Source: Polytrichum commune (taxonomy: Eukaryota > Streptophyta > Polytrichopsida > Polytrichales > Polytrichaceae). Taken from it: a stretch of DNA of 60,000 nucleotides. The stretch is from the NCBI GenBank assembly GCA_950295325.1, contig OX485804.1:22508001-22568000 (forward strand). Direction: 5' to 3'. Positions 34,888 through 45,854 of this stretch are shown piece after piece. Made by a program: the position numbers and the translations under genes. Every line of letters starts with the position of its first letter. Within the stretch, counting starts at the first letter, position 1. The notes under the pieces are model-generated. The model worked only from the letters and a program-made list of their open reading frames with translations, had not been told where the DNA came from and ran no database searches.

Positions 34888-35263
34888 AGGGTCTTAAAAG
34901 GGACACTTCTTTAACTGCACCCACTTCTTGTAAGATATGAAACATGCAATTTGTACAAAATGGTTATTTATGAACTCCAAATCGCGTCCGTGGCCACTTT
35001 CTTTATAATTTTCGGAGCTCGTATGAATTTATCCTATTCATTGTCAAATTGAAGATTCTTTGAGTTATTAAATGGTCATATAGAGTCCCCTCAATTATGT
35101 TGATTGTGGATTTAAAATGGTTTATAATTTATGAGCATGTGGTTCAATCTCTTATCAACACGTGCATTTTTTATGTACGTTCATAGATTCACACTCAACC
35201 ATACCCCACTCGAATATAGGTGTTTGTTTTACAACACAAACTAAATTAGGCATATCTACCTTA
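34888..35263 (-). mobile_element. family A element, copy A6 (reverse)
   Basis: GGGTCTTAAAAGGGACACTT, GCACCCACTTCTTGTAAGAT, TTCGGAGCTCGTATGAATTT, AATTGAAGATTCTTTGAG, AAATGGTCATATAGAGTCCC, CATACCCCACTCGAATATAG, ending TTAGGCATATCTACCTTA. Here the C-tract is only four bases. Confidence 0.7.
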
Positions 35264-35299
35264 TATGATGTATAGATGTGTTCATGTTGGATTTAATTC

Positions 35300-35507
35300 T
35301 TTTCATGTGTGAGGACTTGCGGACATAGAAATTCATTGAAATAGCATTTGGTTGAGGGCCTGGTCACATATGACTTCACACTACACTTGAGGATTCATGA
35401 CCACACTACATGATTTTGAAGGCGTCTTGGGACGGCCTTTGGACACTTTCTTTTGGGCTCTCACAATTTCATGGTCACGGCTCTTGGCTCCTGTGTGAAG
35501 TGACCCT
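35300..35507 (+). mobile_element. family D element, 3' part (copy D4)
   Basis: Matches the right 40% of D1/D2: CATGTGTGAGGACTTGCGGA, AAATAGCATTTGGTTGAGGG, GGTCACATATGACTTCACAC, TACACTTGAGGA, GGGACGGCCTTTGGACACTT, ending in the right inverted repeat CATGGTCACGGCTCTTGGCT...GTGTGAAGTGACCCT. The left end is missing. Confidence 0.7.
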
Positions 35508-35711
35508 TGTATCTCATCCATCTAGTGAAATGGACTTGAACCATTTAAGGTCTAGAAAATAGGTTTTGGTTTCAACTTGACACAAGGATCAACACCAAAG
35601 ACCATGGATTGTTTAAATGGAATCTATTGTGACCAAAAGTAGCCACAAACTTGGATAGGAAGGAACTTTACCATAGAAGGTTTTTGTGTTTCATCTTTAC
35701 TATGCTAAATA

Positions 35712-36094
35712 TTGTATTTAGTGTCACCGATTATATTTGTCTTGCTCACTCGTTGTAAACACTGCATGTGTATTGTCACCAATACTAAATGTGAACCTAA
35801 CATTATTTGTTATTCCTCATAAAAGTTTTTGAGCATCATAGATTTACAATGTTGCAATTATTGTCACTTTCTAAATGATTTTTCATCCAATTTTTAATCA
35901 GTTATGACATCATTTCATTACAAAATTGTTAGGAATTGAGAGTATAGCAAACTTTTTCAATAATTGGCAAGGATTTCATCCAACTTTCAATTGCCCATGA
36001 TAGTACTTGTAAACTTATTCATAAGTATCATTAGAGAAGCTACCACAATGACATAAAATTCCATTTGACACTAGATACAATATTTAGTGTGGTG
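35712..36094 (+). mobile_element. family C element, copy C2
   Basis: Starts TGTATTTAGTGTCACCG, contains GTATTGTCACCAATACTAAA, TTATTTGTTATTCCTCAT, TTGCAATTATTGTCACTTTC, TTATTCATAAGTATCATTAG, and ends GACACTAGATACAATATTTA + GTGTGGTG. Confidence 0.75.
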
Positions 36095-36515
36095 CCAAAC
36101 CATGAGATTCAAGTGGTTGTCGCACAATGTAGGAATAACTCTTGATAAAGTTTGAAGAAGAAATACTATAAACTAACAAATTACCAACATTGGGCAATCC
36201 GACGTGAATTTGAGCATGTTGGCCTTACTCTACTCAAGGCTCCTCTTGATGCAGGGTGGGGTTTACTGCCTACCTTGCAATGGGTGGGCTCTTGGCTTCC
36301 TACCTAGCTAGCTGATTTTTTTTCCATTAAGTAGAGAGAAGAATTTACAATGAGAATCAAACCGCCAACCACTCCATTCAGAAATGGTACCTCTCCAATA
36401 TCACCCGGTAGTTGAGGGTCATCTCCGACCTAGAAAAAATACTTGTGTGTTGTCGGAATAGAAACAGCGTGATATTTTGGGTTCTTATTATAATTGATTT
36501 TTTGATTTGTGTCAA

Positions 36516-36577
<62 letters not shown>

Positions 36578-37844
36578 CATGTTGTAGTATTCGCATGGAT
36601 GAAAGGCATATTGCTATGCAACAATTCCCCACATTTGTTAATGTGAACCTTGGTCGAGCACAACTCGAGATTCAAAAGGGCTTTTTAGATACTAAGGGGT
36701 TTCACATGGATGATCATGGCCGTAAGCAAAAGTTGGATCACATCATCTATAAGGTTGATGTCATAAAACATCTTTGTGAATTGCATCCACGCGTCCATAT
36801 AATCATCATCATTCGATTAACATTCTCCTCCAACAAATAAAAACCTTCACTTACAAAATATGACTTTTATTGTATATGAGGGTTTTGTTGGGAAACGAAG
36901 TTGTTTGAAATGCTACCCACTTGAAACATGTAAATCAACTACAATCACAACTATAATAGTCATTCTAGATTATATGTGTTTGTGTTTTTCTTGTGTGTAC
37001 ATGCATCTCTTCAAATATAAGAGAGTTTTACGATCATCAATGTGCAAGGTGTTTGGCTAGCTCCTTTTTACACCAAAGGTGAAAGTATTTGCTAAGAAAT
37101 TATCATTCCATCGCTAGTAGGAAGGGGGGGGGGGGGATCTAACGCCTCCAAATAACAAGTTTGCATGCATATCATGCTTTTGAAACAAAAATGTGCAAGA
37201 GAATCCTTTACCACATTAATGAGATAAAGGTGGTTACTAACCGAGCTGTAGTGGCTAATAAGTTAGGTACAATGGCTACTAATTAGGTTTGGAAACTATT
37301 AAATGAGGTTCAATCACTATTGCTTAGGTTTGGCAACCATTTTCAAGGTTCAGTACCTACTAAATGAGGTTTAGTTGTCGTGTGATTTAGATATTTGCAT
37401 AAGGTTTAGTAATTATTATGTAGTCAATCGGTGAATTTTTATCATGTAAGCAATTGCCAATCACAACAATGGTCATTTCAAGTTTAAAGTCGGAGTTGAG
37501 ATGTAGAATGTAAATGTAAGAATTAGTTTATTTTCAATGATCACGTAGACTTTCATTCAATTATGTTAATTCTTTATTGAACCCAGAGATGGTCTTTTAC
37601 TTTTGTGCTCACAATCCAATCTCATCCCAACAATGGTATTTTGGTAATCCGTTCTTAACCCCTAAATATCCAATAGGTCATTATATGGGTTTCTTCATGA
37701 ACAAAAACATGCATTTCAATCATAAATTGGTTACATATTTAGCTTATTATGAAAAAAACTTGTACTATATAAATTCAACTCATTTATCAAGTGCACTTTT
37801 TTGTTTTGGAACACATGAGGCGCACAACCACATGGCTATACTTA
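36095..37844. other. intergenic with (TA)n(GA)n microsatellite and G-run
   Basis: (TA)n from about 36517 runs directly into (GA)n ending at 36574. A G-run lies at about 37125-37137. A B-type word (GTCATTTCAAGTTTAAAGTC) is at about 37467. The long frame at 36412-36840 is driven by the microsatellite and is not supported. Confidence 0.45.
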
Positions 37845-38214
37845 TTATGATATTTAGTGTCACCAATTCTAATTCTCTTGCTCACTACTAATTGTAAACT
37901 GCAGTATAGTGTCACCAACACTAAATGTTAACCCAACATTATTTGTCATTCCTTGTAAATTTTTTGGATGATGATAGATTTACAGTATTGCAAGTAATGT
38001 CACTTACCAAGTGATTTTCATCCAAATTGCAATCATCCATGGCAATAGTTCATCACAAATTGGTGACTAGAGATGGTATGGTTTTGGCCGATGGATGAAC
38101 TCATCCATCATCCATAACAATATTTGTGAACTTATTCATAAGAAGTGTCATCTGAAAAGTTACCATAGTGACATTAAATATCATATGACACTAATTATCA
38201 TATTTAGTGAAGTT
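37845..38214 (+). mobile_element. family C element, copy C3
   Basis: Starts TTATGATATTTAGTGTCACC, contains AGTATAGTGTCACCAACACT, TTTGTCATTCCTTGTAAATT, TCATCCATGGCAATAGTTCA, GGTATGGTTTTGGCCGATGG, ATGAACTCATCCATCATCC, TTATTCATAAGAAGTGTCAT, and ends GACACTAATTATCATATTTA + GTGA. Closest to C1. Confidence 0.75.
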
Positions 38215-38837
38215 TTTCCAGTTGTCACTCTGGACACTTCATGTTAGATTGGTGTGTCATGTACACCCACCTTTCCCTACTAGTGTTGGCATCTAACAAT
38301 TATTAGAACCTTCAAGACCATGTCATTCCCGTGTTAGATCAGTGTCATGTAGACCCGTATTTCCTATATATTAGTGCATGTTGGGAGTGGGAAGCAACTT
38401 TGAAAAGACTCAAGCCAACATAAGGCCAAGTATGTATGGGTACCTAGCTACATGCAAGCCTAGATATTAAGGAAGGTGGATTTATGCACACACGGCCTAG
38501 TATGCCGGTGATGTAACAACTATCTTATCTTCCTTGTCATGGTGGAAGATGTGGTCCCCTTGGGTGCCCTAAAGAGCACTTCAATGGCCAATGCAAAATC
38601 TTAGCTATGAAAATGGTGAACGGTGTCTAATAGCTCACTCACACCTACTACTATGCAGGCCACCAAAGAACGGGTTCTATCAACATTGGTTGTGTCTTGT
38701 GGCTCTCACTCGTCCAATTGGAGTTAAAAGTGGCCCTTACTAGTAGGAGCCGTTCGCTGGTGGCTTGCACCAGTAAGTGTGGGTGTGCTATAAGTTTGTA
38801 AGGCTTATGTATAGTTTCCATCACTTCAAGTACTCAA
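38215..38837. other. intergenic, unassigned dispersed repeat words
   Basis: CCACCTTTCCCTACTAGTG and CACCAGTAAGTGTG may be element ends. About 38560-38620 resembles 29205-29300. No gene recognised. Confidence 0.35.
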
Positions 38838-39225
38838 GGTAGGCACGGCTTAGATTGATAATTTTCTCTTGCACTCGCTTCTCATAGGGTATGCAATACG
38901 GAGCTAGTGGAACATGATTAGGAAATGAAGATTCTGGTTGTAGCCATTTGCCTCATACTTTCCAGATCGCACATGAATATTTTTTTCATCATAAAAGTGA
39001 CGATTCTCATCTTCATTAGGTGATCATATTAAACCCCTTCCCCCTCCTCTTAATCATTTCAACTCTTGGAAATAGAATAATCAACATATTATGAGCACAT
39101 AGTCCACCCTCTTTTAAACACATGTCTTTTTTTATGCCCACTTTTAGATCCATGCATAGCAACATACCACTCAAATATAGGTGTCTGGATTTTTATTGTG
39201 TTTGATTTAGGCATGTCTACCTTAT
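38838..39225 (-). mobile_element. family A element, copy A7 (reverse)
   Basis: AAGGTAGGCACGGCTTAGAT, TGCACTCGCTTCTCATAGGG, TTGTAGCCATTTGCCTCATA, CACATGAATATTTTTTTCAT, AAAAGTGACGATTCTCATCT, GATCATATTAAACCCCTTCC, GCATAGCAACATACCACTCA, AATATAGGTGTCTGG, ending TTAGGCATGTCTACCTTA. Confidence 0.7.
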
Positions 39226-39532
39226 GTACGCGGGCCCAATAACATGCATTGGAAGTTAGTAACTTGTAAATTGAGAAAGAGGCCAATGCAATCCAAGTAA
39301 TGAATGTTTTGGATGGCGTGCTAGTGGATACCAATTTTAGATGTGAGAAATGCATTTAAATTTCATGTGATACATATGTGTACACTTGTGTGTTGTTATG
39401 GAATATCTATATTTTCAAGATGGTAAATGGGTCCATACTAATTCCAATAGTATTCTCCACTGCCAATGTGTTTTCCTTGAGAAGCGGAAATTGTAAACAC
39501 ACATGTTGAAACATTCCAACATGTTCATTGAA

Positions 39533-39932
39533 GTACACTAAATATGATATTTAGTGTCACCAATTCTAATTGTCTTCCTCAATATTAATTGTAAACCCTG
39601 GTGTAGTGTCACCAACGTTAAATGTTACCCTAACATTATATGTCATTCCTTGCAAAAAAAATTTGGAAGATTGCATATTTTAAATGTTGCAATTACCATC
39701 ACTTACTAAGTATATTTTCATGCAACTTTCAATCCTTCATGACAATATTTCATCCTATATTTGTTAGGATGCAAACTACACCATATTTGGTTTCAATAAT
39801 TGGCATTTGAATGAATGGAAAGTAAGTTGGGATGACAGTATTTGTAAACTTATGCATAGAAAGTGTCACTAAAAAAGTTACTGAAGTGGCATAAACTACC
39901 ATATGACACTAAATGCAATATTTAGTGTAGTG
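39533..39932 (+). mobile_element. family C element, copy C4, with fully palindromic left end
   Basis: The left end is a 23-nt palindrome (ACACTAAATAT-G-ATATTTAGTGT, 39536-39558). The right end is GACACTAAATGCAATATTTA + GTGTAGTG. Interior landmarks as in C1-C3 (CCCTGGTGTAGTGTCACCAA, GTCATTCCTTGCAAAA, TTGCAATTACCATCACTTAC). Confidence 0.75.
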
Positions 39933-40360
39933 TTTCTAGAGGGTCATGGATTAACCTTCAACTTTTTCACTTTAGAGACCTTGTATTATAATATAGAAGG
40001 GTGGAATAATCTATCCATATGGAATATTCATAAAGGGAAACTTGATGTCATGGATGGTTGATGACATCAATGTTCCGTTTCCACTTCTCAATGTGTATGC
40101 ACCCTTCGATTCCTTCCATTTATGGACCCAAACATATCGGTGCAATCTAATAAGCTCCATTGTTAACACAATTGGGAGGGCCTTTGCAATCACTCAAAGA
40201 GTAGAGGGTCCTCATCTCGGCCTCATATCAATTTTGCATCTCTATTTTGGTTCTAAAACTTTAAATGACAATATTTGCTACTCACAACTGATGTATGGAT
40301 GAATCAATTCCATGTATGATTTAACATCCATTATTGTATATGATGTTGGAAGTGTTCATA
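39933..40360. other. intergenic with a B tail fragment
   Basis: About 40250-40378 resembles the B tail (TTTAAATGACAATATTTGCT, GTTCATAATAAGGCCACATG). It directly precedes A8, so B and A ends are fused here. Confidence 0.35.
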
Positions 40361-40785
40361 ATAAGGCCACATGAGTTAAAACAAGCAGTCCTCATTTGAT
40401 TACTATATGAATCAGATACTATACTTGAGGGGTGTGTGCACTATGGTTTTGTGTGGATCTAAAAATGGAGACCAAAATACCATGTGTCTAAAAGAGATTG
40501 GAGTGTGTCCTTGTAATTTGTTAACTATTCCAATCTCGATTCTCAACGTAATTTGGGATTGGGGGGGGAGGGGAGAAAGGGGAAGAGAGCGAATAGATCA
40601 TTTGAGAAGAAAGCGAAACCTAACTTTGATGATGAAAATAATGTTCATATAAACTCCAAAATTTATGAGGAAAATGATTACATCCTTGATTAAAAGTTGT
40701 TAATCATGTCATCTCATACTAAACGTGTTTTTGATGGGGCTAAGTGCCAAATTAACCATGTAAAACCCATCTACATATCTTAACT
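40361..40785 (+). mobile_element. family A element, copy A8
   Basis: TACTATACTTGAGGGGTGTG, GTGGATCTAAAAATGGAGAC, TACCATGTGTCTAAAAGAGA, TTGGAGTGTGTCCTTG, CTCAACGTAATTTGGGATT then a G-run (about 40560-40567), TGATGATGAAAATAATGTTC, GAGGAAAATGATTACATCCT, ending AAAACCCATCTACAT. Confidence 0.65.
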
Positions 40786-40833
40786 GTCATCTCTTTTGTC
40801 AATGTCAACTCCCTCTGAAACTTCGAAATCTAA

Positions 40834-41335
40834 GTGCCACTTCACACACGAGACTGAGAGCCCGTGACCATTACACTTCAAGCACTCTCATTGGTGGAAA
40901 AGGCGGAGCCGGTCCAAGTTTGCTTCACAGTACGTTTGAGGGACCAACGGAGTATGTGAATGCAAGATGGATGTAAAGTCTACATGGATTCTTACATGTC
41001 ATCGAATGGATCATGTGTCATGGTCACTTGGACTATTTCCCAAAACTACCTCTTGGAGGTAGGCCAAACACAAAACCAGGAGACCATGACACTCTGAATG
41101 CTCACAACCGTTGATTCATTCTCTACCTTATCATGTGCAAGGACCCACATGAATAAAAATTCATCGAAATAGCATTTGGTTGAGGGCCCGGTCACATATG
41201 ACTTCACACTACACTTGAGGGCCCGTGACCACATTACATGATTTTGGAGGTGTGTTGGGACGGCCTTTGGACACTTTCTTTTGGGCTCTCATAATCTCAC
41301 GGTCACGGCTCTTGGCTCATGTGTGAAGTGGCCCT
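40834..41335 (+). mobile_element. family D element, copy D1
   Basis: About 502 bp with long inverted ends. The left end GCCACTTCACACACGAGACT...GAGCCCGTGACCAT is mirrored by the right end CGGTCACGGCTCTTGGCTCA...GTGTGAAGTGGCCCT. Interior landmarks: GGAGCCGGTCCAAGTTTGCT, GATGGATGTAAAGTCTACAT, TCATGGTCACTTGGACTATT, GACCATGACACTCTGAATGC, AAATAGCATTTGGTTGAGGG, GGGACGGCCTTTGGACACTT. MITE-like, no coding capacity. Confidence 0.8.
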
Positions 41336-41635
41336 AATATGCAGAGCATGCGTCAATTATGAGTGTCCAAGGGTTTCGAGTTTGTAGATCAAGTGGATCA
41401 CTCAGTCGAAATTTGAGTGTTCAAGGATGCCATTATAAAAAACCCCATCCAATCTAACTTATCATTCTATATGTCCAAGAATGTCAGAGAAGCCACTCAA
41501 ATTGATGAGTATCCAAGACCCTTGGAGTGGTATGAAGAAAAAAATGATTGGTTTTATGAAAGTTGGGGATGATCCAAAGTAACTCGCCATGTAATGAAAT
41601 GAGCCCAATTCACATCAAGGCACAATCGTGATGAG

Positions 41636-42325
41636 GTAGACATGCCTAATGCCAACACAACAATAATATGGAGACTTATTTTTGGATGGTACACCCTAAC
41701 CTCCTTAATGTCACTCCTTCTCTTATATCTCAAACCTTTAGGGAACATACTTTCTCAATTTGAACTTCCTTTGTGTTGTCACATTTTTTTCCCATATATC
41801 ACATGTTTTGTCATTAAAGTAGTCCATTGAAGAGTTCAGGCCACATGCTTGTACGCATCACGTTGTTATCATTGTAATTTTTGTCATTATTGCAATGTGG
41901 ACTTTGTGTTATTCCATATTATCACACAGTACACTAAGTCTCTATTATTATGTGTCCATGAAAACATTGTATACCTCCTTAATATCATGTGCACTTTGGT
42001 TGCCACATGCGTGATGTTAGGGATTTTGGAGTGCATGTGGTTAGGTGTGGATCTAAGAACGGACATAAAAAAGACACGTGTTCAAAGAGACTGGACTGCA
42101 TGCTCAAAACATGCTAACCATTACATGTTCAATAGTCAACGTGATTGGGGGGACCCATACGACCAATCAATGAGTACAAGAATTCTTCAACTTGACGATC
42201 AATAAGATATTCATATGAGTTTTTTTTTTAAATGAAGCAAAGGACTACAAACATGATTTGGATTTGCAAATCATCTCGCACTAAATGTGTGTTTCTTTTC
42301 CTATGAGAAGTGGGTGTAGAGAAAG
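41636..42325 (+). mobile_element. family A element, copy A9, interrupted
   Basis: Left end GGTAGACATGCCTAATGCC at 41636. The core resumes at about 42008 (GTGCATGTGGTTAGGTGTGGATC, GAGACTGGACTGCATGCTCA, CAATAGTCAACGTGATTGGGGGG, GATTTGGATTTGCAAATCAT, CTATGAGAAGTGGGTGTAGA). About 350 bp between has no A similarity and holds a leucine-rich open stretch broken by one stop (41642-42205). I do not recognise it and it may be chance. Confidence 0.5.
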
Positions 42326-43927
42326 AAACATCTGAATAACACATTTCTTAGTTAGGCCTCAACAATGTGTCAATGCAAATACGAACTTGGGGTGAAGGTG
42401 GCCCAACATAGATGGCGAAATAATTGTTTCTTAATCCCCAACACTAAGAGTGTAACACCCTAGTGATGAGTAGTGTTATGATCAAGAGATTCTCGAACTT
42501 GAGTTTGTAATATTTGATTCATGGTGAGGCAATTTGTGAGGCAAGCAACTTCTTTCACCTTCATTGGGACTTGTCCCCTTGTTTTGTTACTATGATTTCC
42601 TTAACCAAATTTGTATTGAGTAGGCTTCAAGAACATAATTGATTGATGTGAACATCATTGTCGGCATTCAACAAATTAAGTTGGACATTGCTACATTTTA
42701 GCTCATAGTTAGTGGACAAAGTTAGCCCCCCTCACCTAAGTTTAGGGCTTGAAGACTAGAACCTTCTCAAAGGCGGGGAGCTTGAACATCATGTTTGTTC
42801 TTTCACGTCTACTTTCACTTGAGCTTTCAACTTTAGAAATTGAGCTATTCCCCGGTCTTATTACAACACTTAAATGATATCTTGATGGATCCCATATGGA
42901 ATTTTGAATGACTTCGAAACGACTACAACAAGCTCTCAATCATTTTTACATAAATTTTTTGGCCAAATTCTCAGGCTACCTCATGGATGTTGAGAGTTCA
43001 AGCTCTCCCTCTATGCACCCCAAACTAATGGGATTTCAAGTATTATTTGGTCTATCGTAAATTCTCTTTTCTATGAATTTATTTCCCCCCTCAGCATGGT
43101 CACTTTACACTTGCTCAAACTATTGAGAGCAAGTGAAGATTTGTCATCCTCTCAATAGTTTGAGATTTGGATGAAAGCTTGTTAGATCCAAGCATCCGAC
43201 TCCTAAAGCTTGCAAGTTCAAGCTCTCAACTCAAACTCTAGAGTGAAAGGCTATTAACAACCTCCCTTTGCACTAAACAACTTAATAGCTTGAAGAAAGT
43301 CACCTTCTCATTGGCAACGAGCCTCCTACACAATGCTTGTTCACTAAGATCCACTTTACACTTGAACTTTCACTTGGACTTCCAAAACTTAGATAGGCCC
43401 TTGATGTTCCACATTGATGACAAGAAGAGTTTTGTGGATTAAAAGTAAGAGCTTCTTGTAGTTGGTAGTCATGGATTATATCAAGATGCAATTTAAGTGA
43501 TGTAAGTCCATTTTACAAATTCTAATTTGTCAAGTGTAAAGTGACCTTAAGTGAAGAGACATAAGGAAAAACTCCCCAACAATGAATTGAATGGAATACA
43601 TTTAGGAGTTGTCAATAGATTTATGGGAGTAGGAGTAGATCAAGGTAGGGTTTTAGATGTTAATTCCCAAGAGTGCAAAGTGCAATGGCCTATGTAAAAT
43701 AAGAATGAATATCGATATGATGTTTTATCATGGGAAGAAAGACTTGAGACTACCTACCGCTAGATTGTGAAATTCAAAAAGAAATCTACCTTCAACGATG
43801 TTTTCATGTGACATTGCAACATTCAGTGTGCCTCGTTTTCAACTACATTGTAAGAACAAGAGTGACACAAACATGTTATATGTATGGATCAAAACATGTA
43901 GTTGACTATAGACAAATTTCACTGACA
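42326..43927. other. intergenic with diverged 0.54-kb direct repeats and a hairpin
   Basis: About 42745-42870 (GAACCTTCTCAAAGGCGGGG, TTTCACTTGAGCTTTCAACT) and about 43285-43400 (GTCACCTTCTCATTGGCAAC, CTTGAACTTTCACTTGG) are diverged direct copies. A perfect 16-bp inverted repeat lies at 43114-43129 and 43149-43164. No gene. Confidence 0.45.
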
Positions 43928-44459
43928 AAGTCTATGATTCGAGGTGTAGTAAGGACCATGGAGAAGGCTCCTCTCTTAGAACTCCCAACTTCTATAGTGG
44001 GGTGTGAGCCCAAAATGGTGCCCACATGTGGTGATTAACTCTTCAAAACCAATTTTTGTTTGGCTTTGATGTGTTATGATTATTCACAAAACATAAAAAG
44101 AGTGAAGTGTGGTGTGGATTTAAGTTTAGGCATTAGAATGTGTTGTGTGGTTATTTCAAGGGTTGAGTTCAATAGGAGAATGCCTTGATTATGTGAGTAG
44201 GGGGTAAGGTGAAGCAAGGTGAGCTCCGCGGGTTAAATGCCCACTTTTGGATCCATCTTGTTAGTTTAGGAAGAAGGAAGCTTGGTGGAAGGGGATTAGT
44301 CCCTACTTTGAGGGTGAAGGTTAAGGGATTGTGATTGGAGGTGCTAATCCTCTCACCCTATCCTCACCTTTCTCTCCCTCTCCCTCTCTCTCCCTCTTTG
44401 CTACTTAAGGTGTTTTCTCTCTCATTTTCCTCTCTCTCCATCAAGCGCTCTCAAGGGAG

Positions 44460-44486
44460 CAAGCTCTTAAGAGCTTGAGCCACGTG
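44460..44486. promoter_or_regulatory. 18-bp perfect palindrome followed by a G-box
   Basis: CAAGCTCTTAAGAGCTTG (44460-44477) is its own reverse complement. CACGTG, the plant G-box core, follows at 44481-44486. Position is in the leader-like part of the LTR-like unit. Function inferred only. Confidence 0.4.
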
Positions 44487-44687
44487 TGTGGGTTACTAGT
44501 CTTAGTGAAGCTAAGTAGTTAAGATCCCTCTCTTATACCTCCCAAGCGGGGGAGACTCTTAGAGTTTAATGCCATATGTGAAATTAGGTAGAAGTCAGTG
44601 GAGTTAGAATGTTAGGACTAGCTTGGACCATTAGGGAATTGAGGTGATTAATGTGTGTAGATAGTTGCTTAGAGGGTTAGCTTAGGG

Positions 44688-45228
44688 TGGCCGAAGCTGG
44701 TCCTAACTTGGTAGAACTGGGCTAACTCTGGACTGTGGCCGAAGTTGTTTGAACTGGTAGCGCTGGAGCTAACTCTGGACTGTGGCCGAAGCTGGTCCTA
44801 ACTTGGTAGAACTGGAGCTAACTCTGGACTATGGACGAAGGCTGGTTTGAACTGGTAGCGCTGGAGCTAACTCTGGACTGTGGCCGAAGCTGGTCCTAAC
44901 TTGGTAGAACTGGAGCTAACTCTGGACTGTGGACGAAGGCTGGTTTGAACTGGTAGCGTTGGAGCTAACTCTGGACTGTGGCCGAAGCTGGTCCTAACTT
45001 GGTAGAACTGGAGCTAACTCTGGACTGTGGACGAAGGCTGGTTTGAACTGGTAGCGCTGGAGCTAACTCTGGACTGTGGCCGAAGCTGGTCCTAACTTGG
45101 TAACGCTGGGCTAACTCTGGACTGTGGACGAAGGCTGGTCCTAACTTGGTAGGACTGGAGCTAACTCTGGACTGTGATGAAGGCTGGTTTGAACTTGGTA
45201 GCGCTGGGCTAACTCTGGACTGTGGCCG
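44688..45228 (+). repeat. 49-bp minisatellite, about 11 units, with 98-bp higher-order repeat
   Basis: Every monomer contains CTAACTCTGGACT. Two alternating types follow each other: one with GTCCTAACTTGGTAGAACTGG and one with GTTTGAACTGGTAGCGCTGG, also distinguished by GTGGCCGAA and GTGGACGAAGG. TCCTAAC occurs at 44701, 44796, 44894, 44992, 45090 and 45139 (intervals 95, 98, 98, 98, 49), so the dimer is the amplified unit and register is lost at the right end. Confidence 0.9.
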
Positions 45229-45491
45229 ATAGCTACTACTAGCTGGGATTGGTTAATGGATACTAGTTAGTGGCCTAAAGCTTGGCTTAATTTTGGGTGG
45301 CATCACCAAGATTAAATGACGGCCACGTCACACTACCTTTTGATGACGTGGTACATGTGTGGGTGTTGGATTTATTAGACTAGATAGTTTTAGGTGTTGC
45401 TCCACAAGTAAGTGTAATTGAGATTGATTATTGAGAACAGTGTTTTTAAACACTTGCATCCTCTTGATCAAAATAACTTACATTTACAAGG

Positions 45492-45662
45492 ATGGAGAAG
45501 ATGAATGATCCTAACAAGGGGAAGGCAAGGGAAGTGAAGATTAAGGGTGCTAGAGGCATATCTTTAATGGCATGTGTGGCCAAGGGTGCAGGGTGGACCC
45601 TAGAGAAGGCTAATGCCCCACGTGTTCAAGAAACAAGCAATAATAAAGTATCACAATCTTGA
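45492..45662 (+). CDS. small hypothetical frame in the LTR-like unit
   Basis: 56 residues, MEKMNDPNKGKAREVKIKG at the N terminus, charged and Lys-rich, ending NNKVSQS. It starts at the first ATG after the leader and minisatellite, where a gag would start in an LTR element. Too short for domain assignment. Could be a gag remnant or chance. Confidence 0.25.
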   Translation: MEKMNDPNKGKAREVKIKGARGISLMACVAKGAGWTLEKANAPRVQETSNNKVSQS

Positions 45663-45854
45663 GCCATGGGATATTCATTAACATGGAGGGTACCTACCAT
45701 GATATTGTGAATTTGGTGCTACACATGTGACTCACAAAACCATCACCCGGACTAGGACGCTTAAGGGTGGTGGGTTTGGCCTCACATGGGGGTAACATTA
45801 GAAGGGAGGATTGTTACGATGGGGATGACTGTGTGGTCCTAACACATGTTCCCG

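Noticed and set aside
36412-36840. 142-codon plus-strand frame
   Set aside because: Kept open by a (TA)n(GA)n microsatellite that gives Tyr-Ile and Arg-Glu repeats; the rest has no known domain.
41642-42205. Leucine-rich frame with one stop, resembling a membrane protein
   Set aside because: Begins and ends in family A repeat sequence, broken by a stop, and matches no family I know; hydrophobic bias is common in T-rich DNA.
44688-45228. Minisatellite as a coding repeat
   Set aside because: Unit lengths of 49 and about 46-49 bp are not multiples of three, so no frame is kept.
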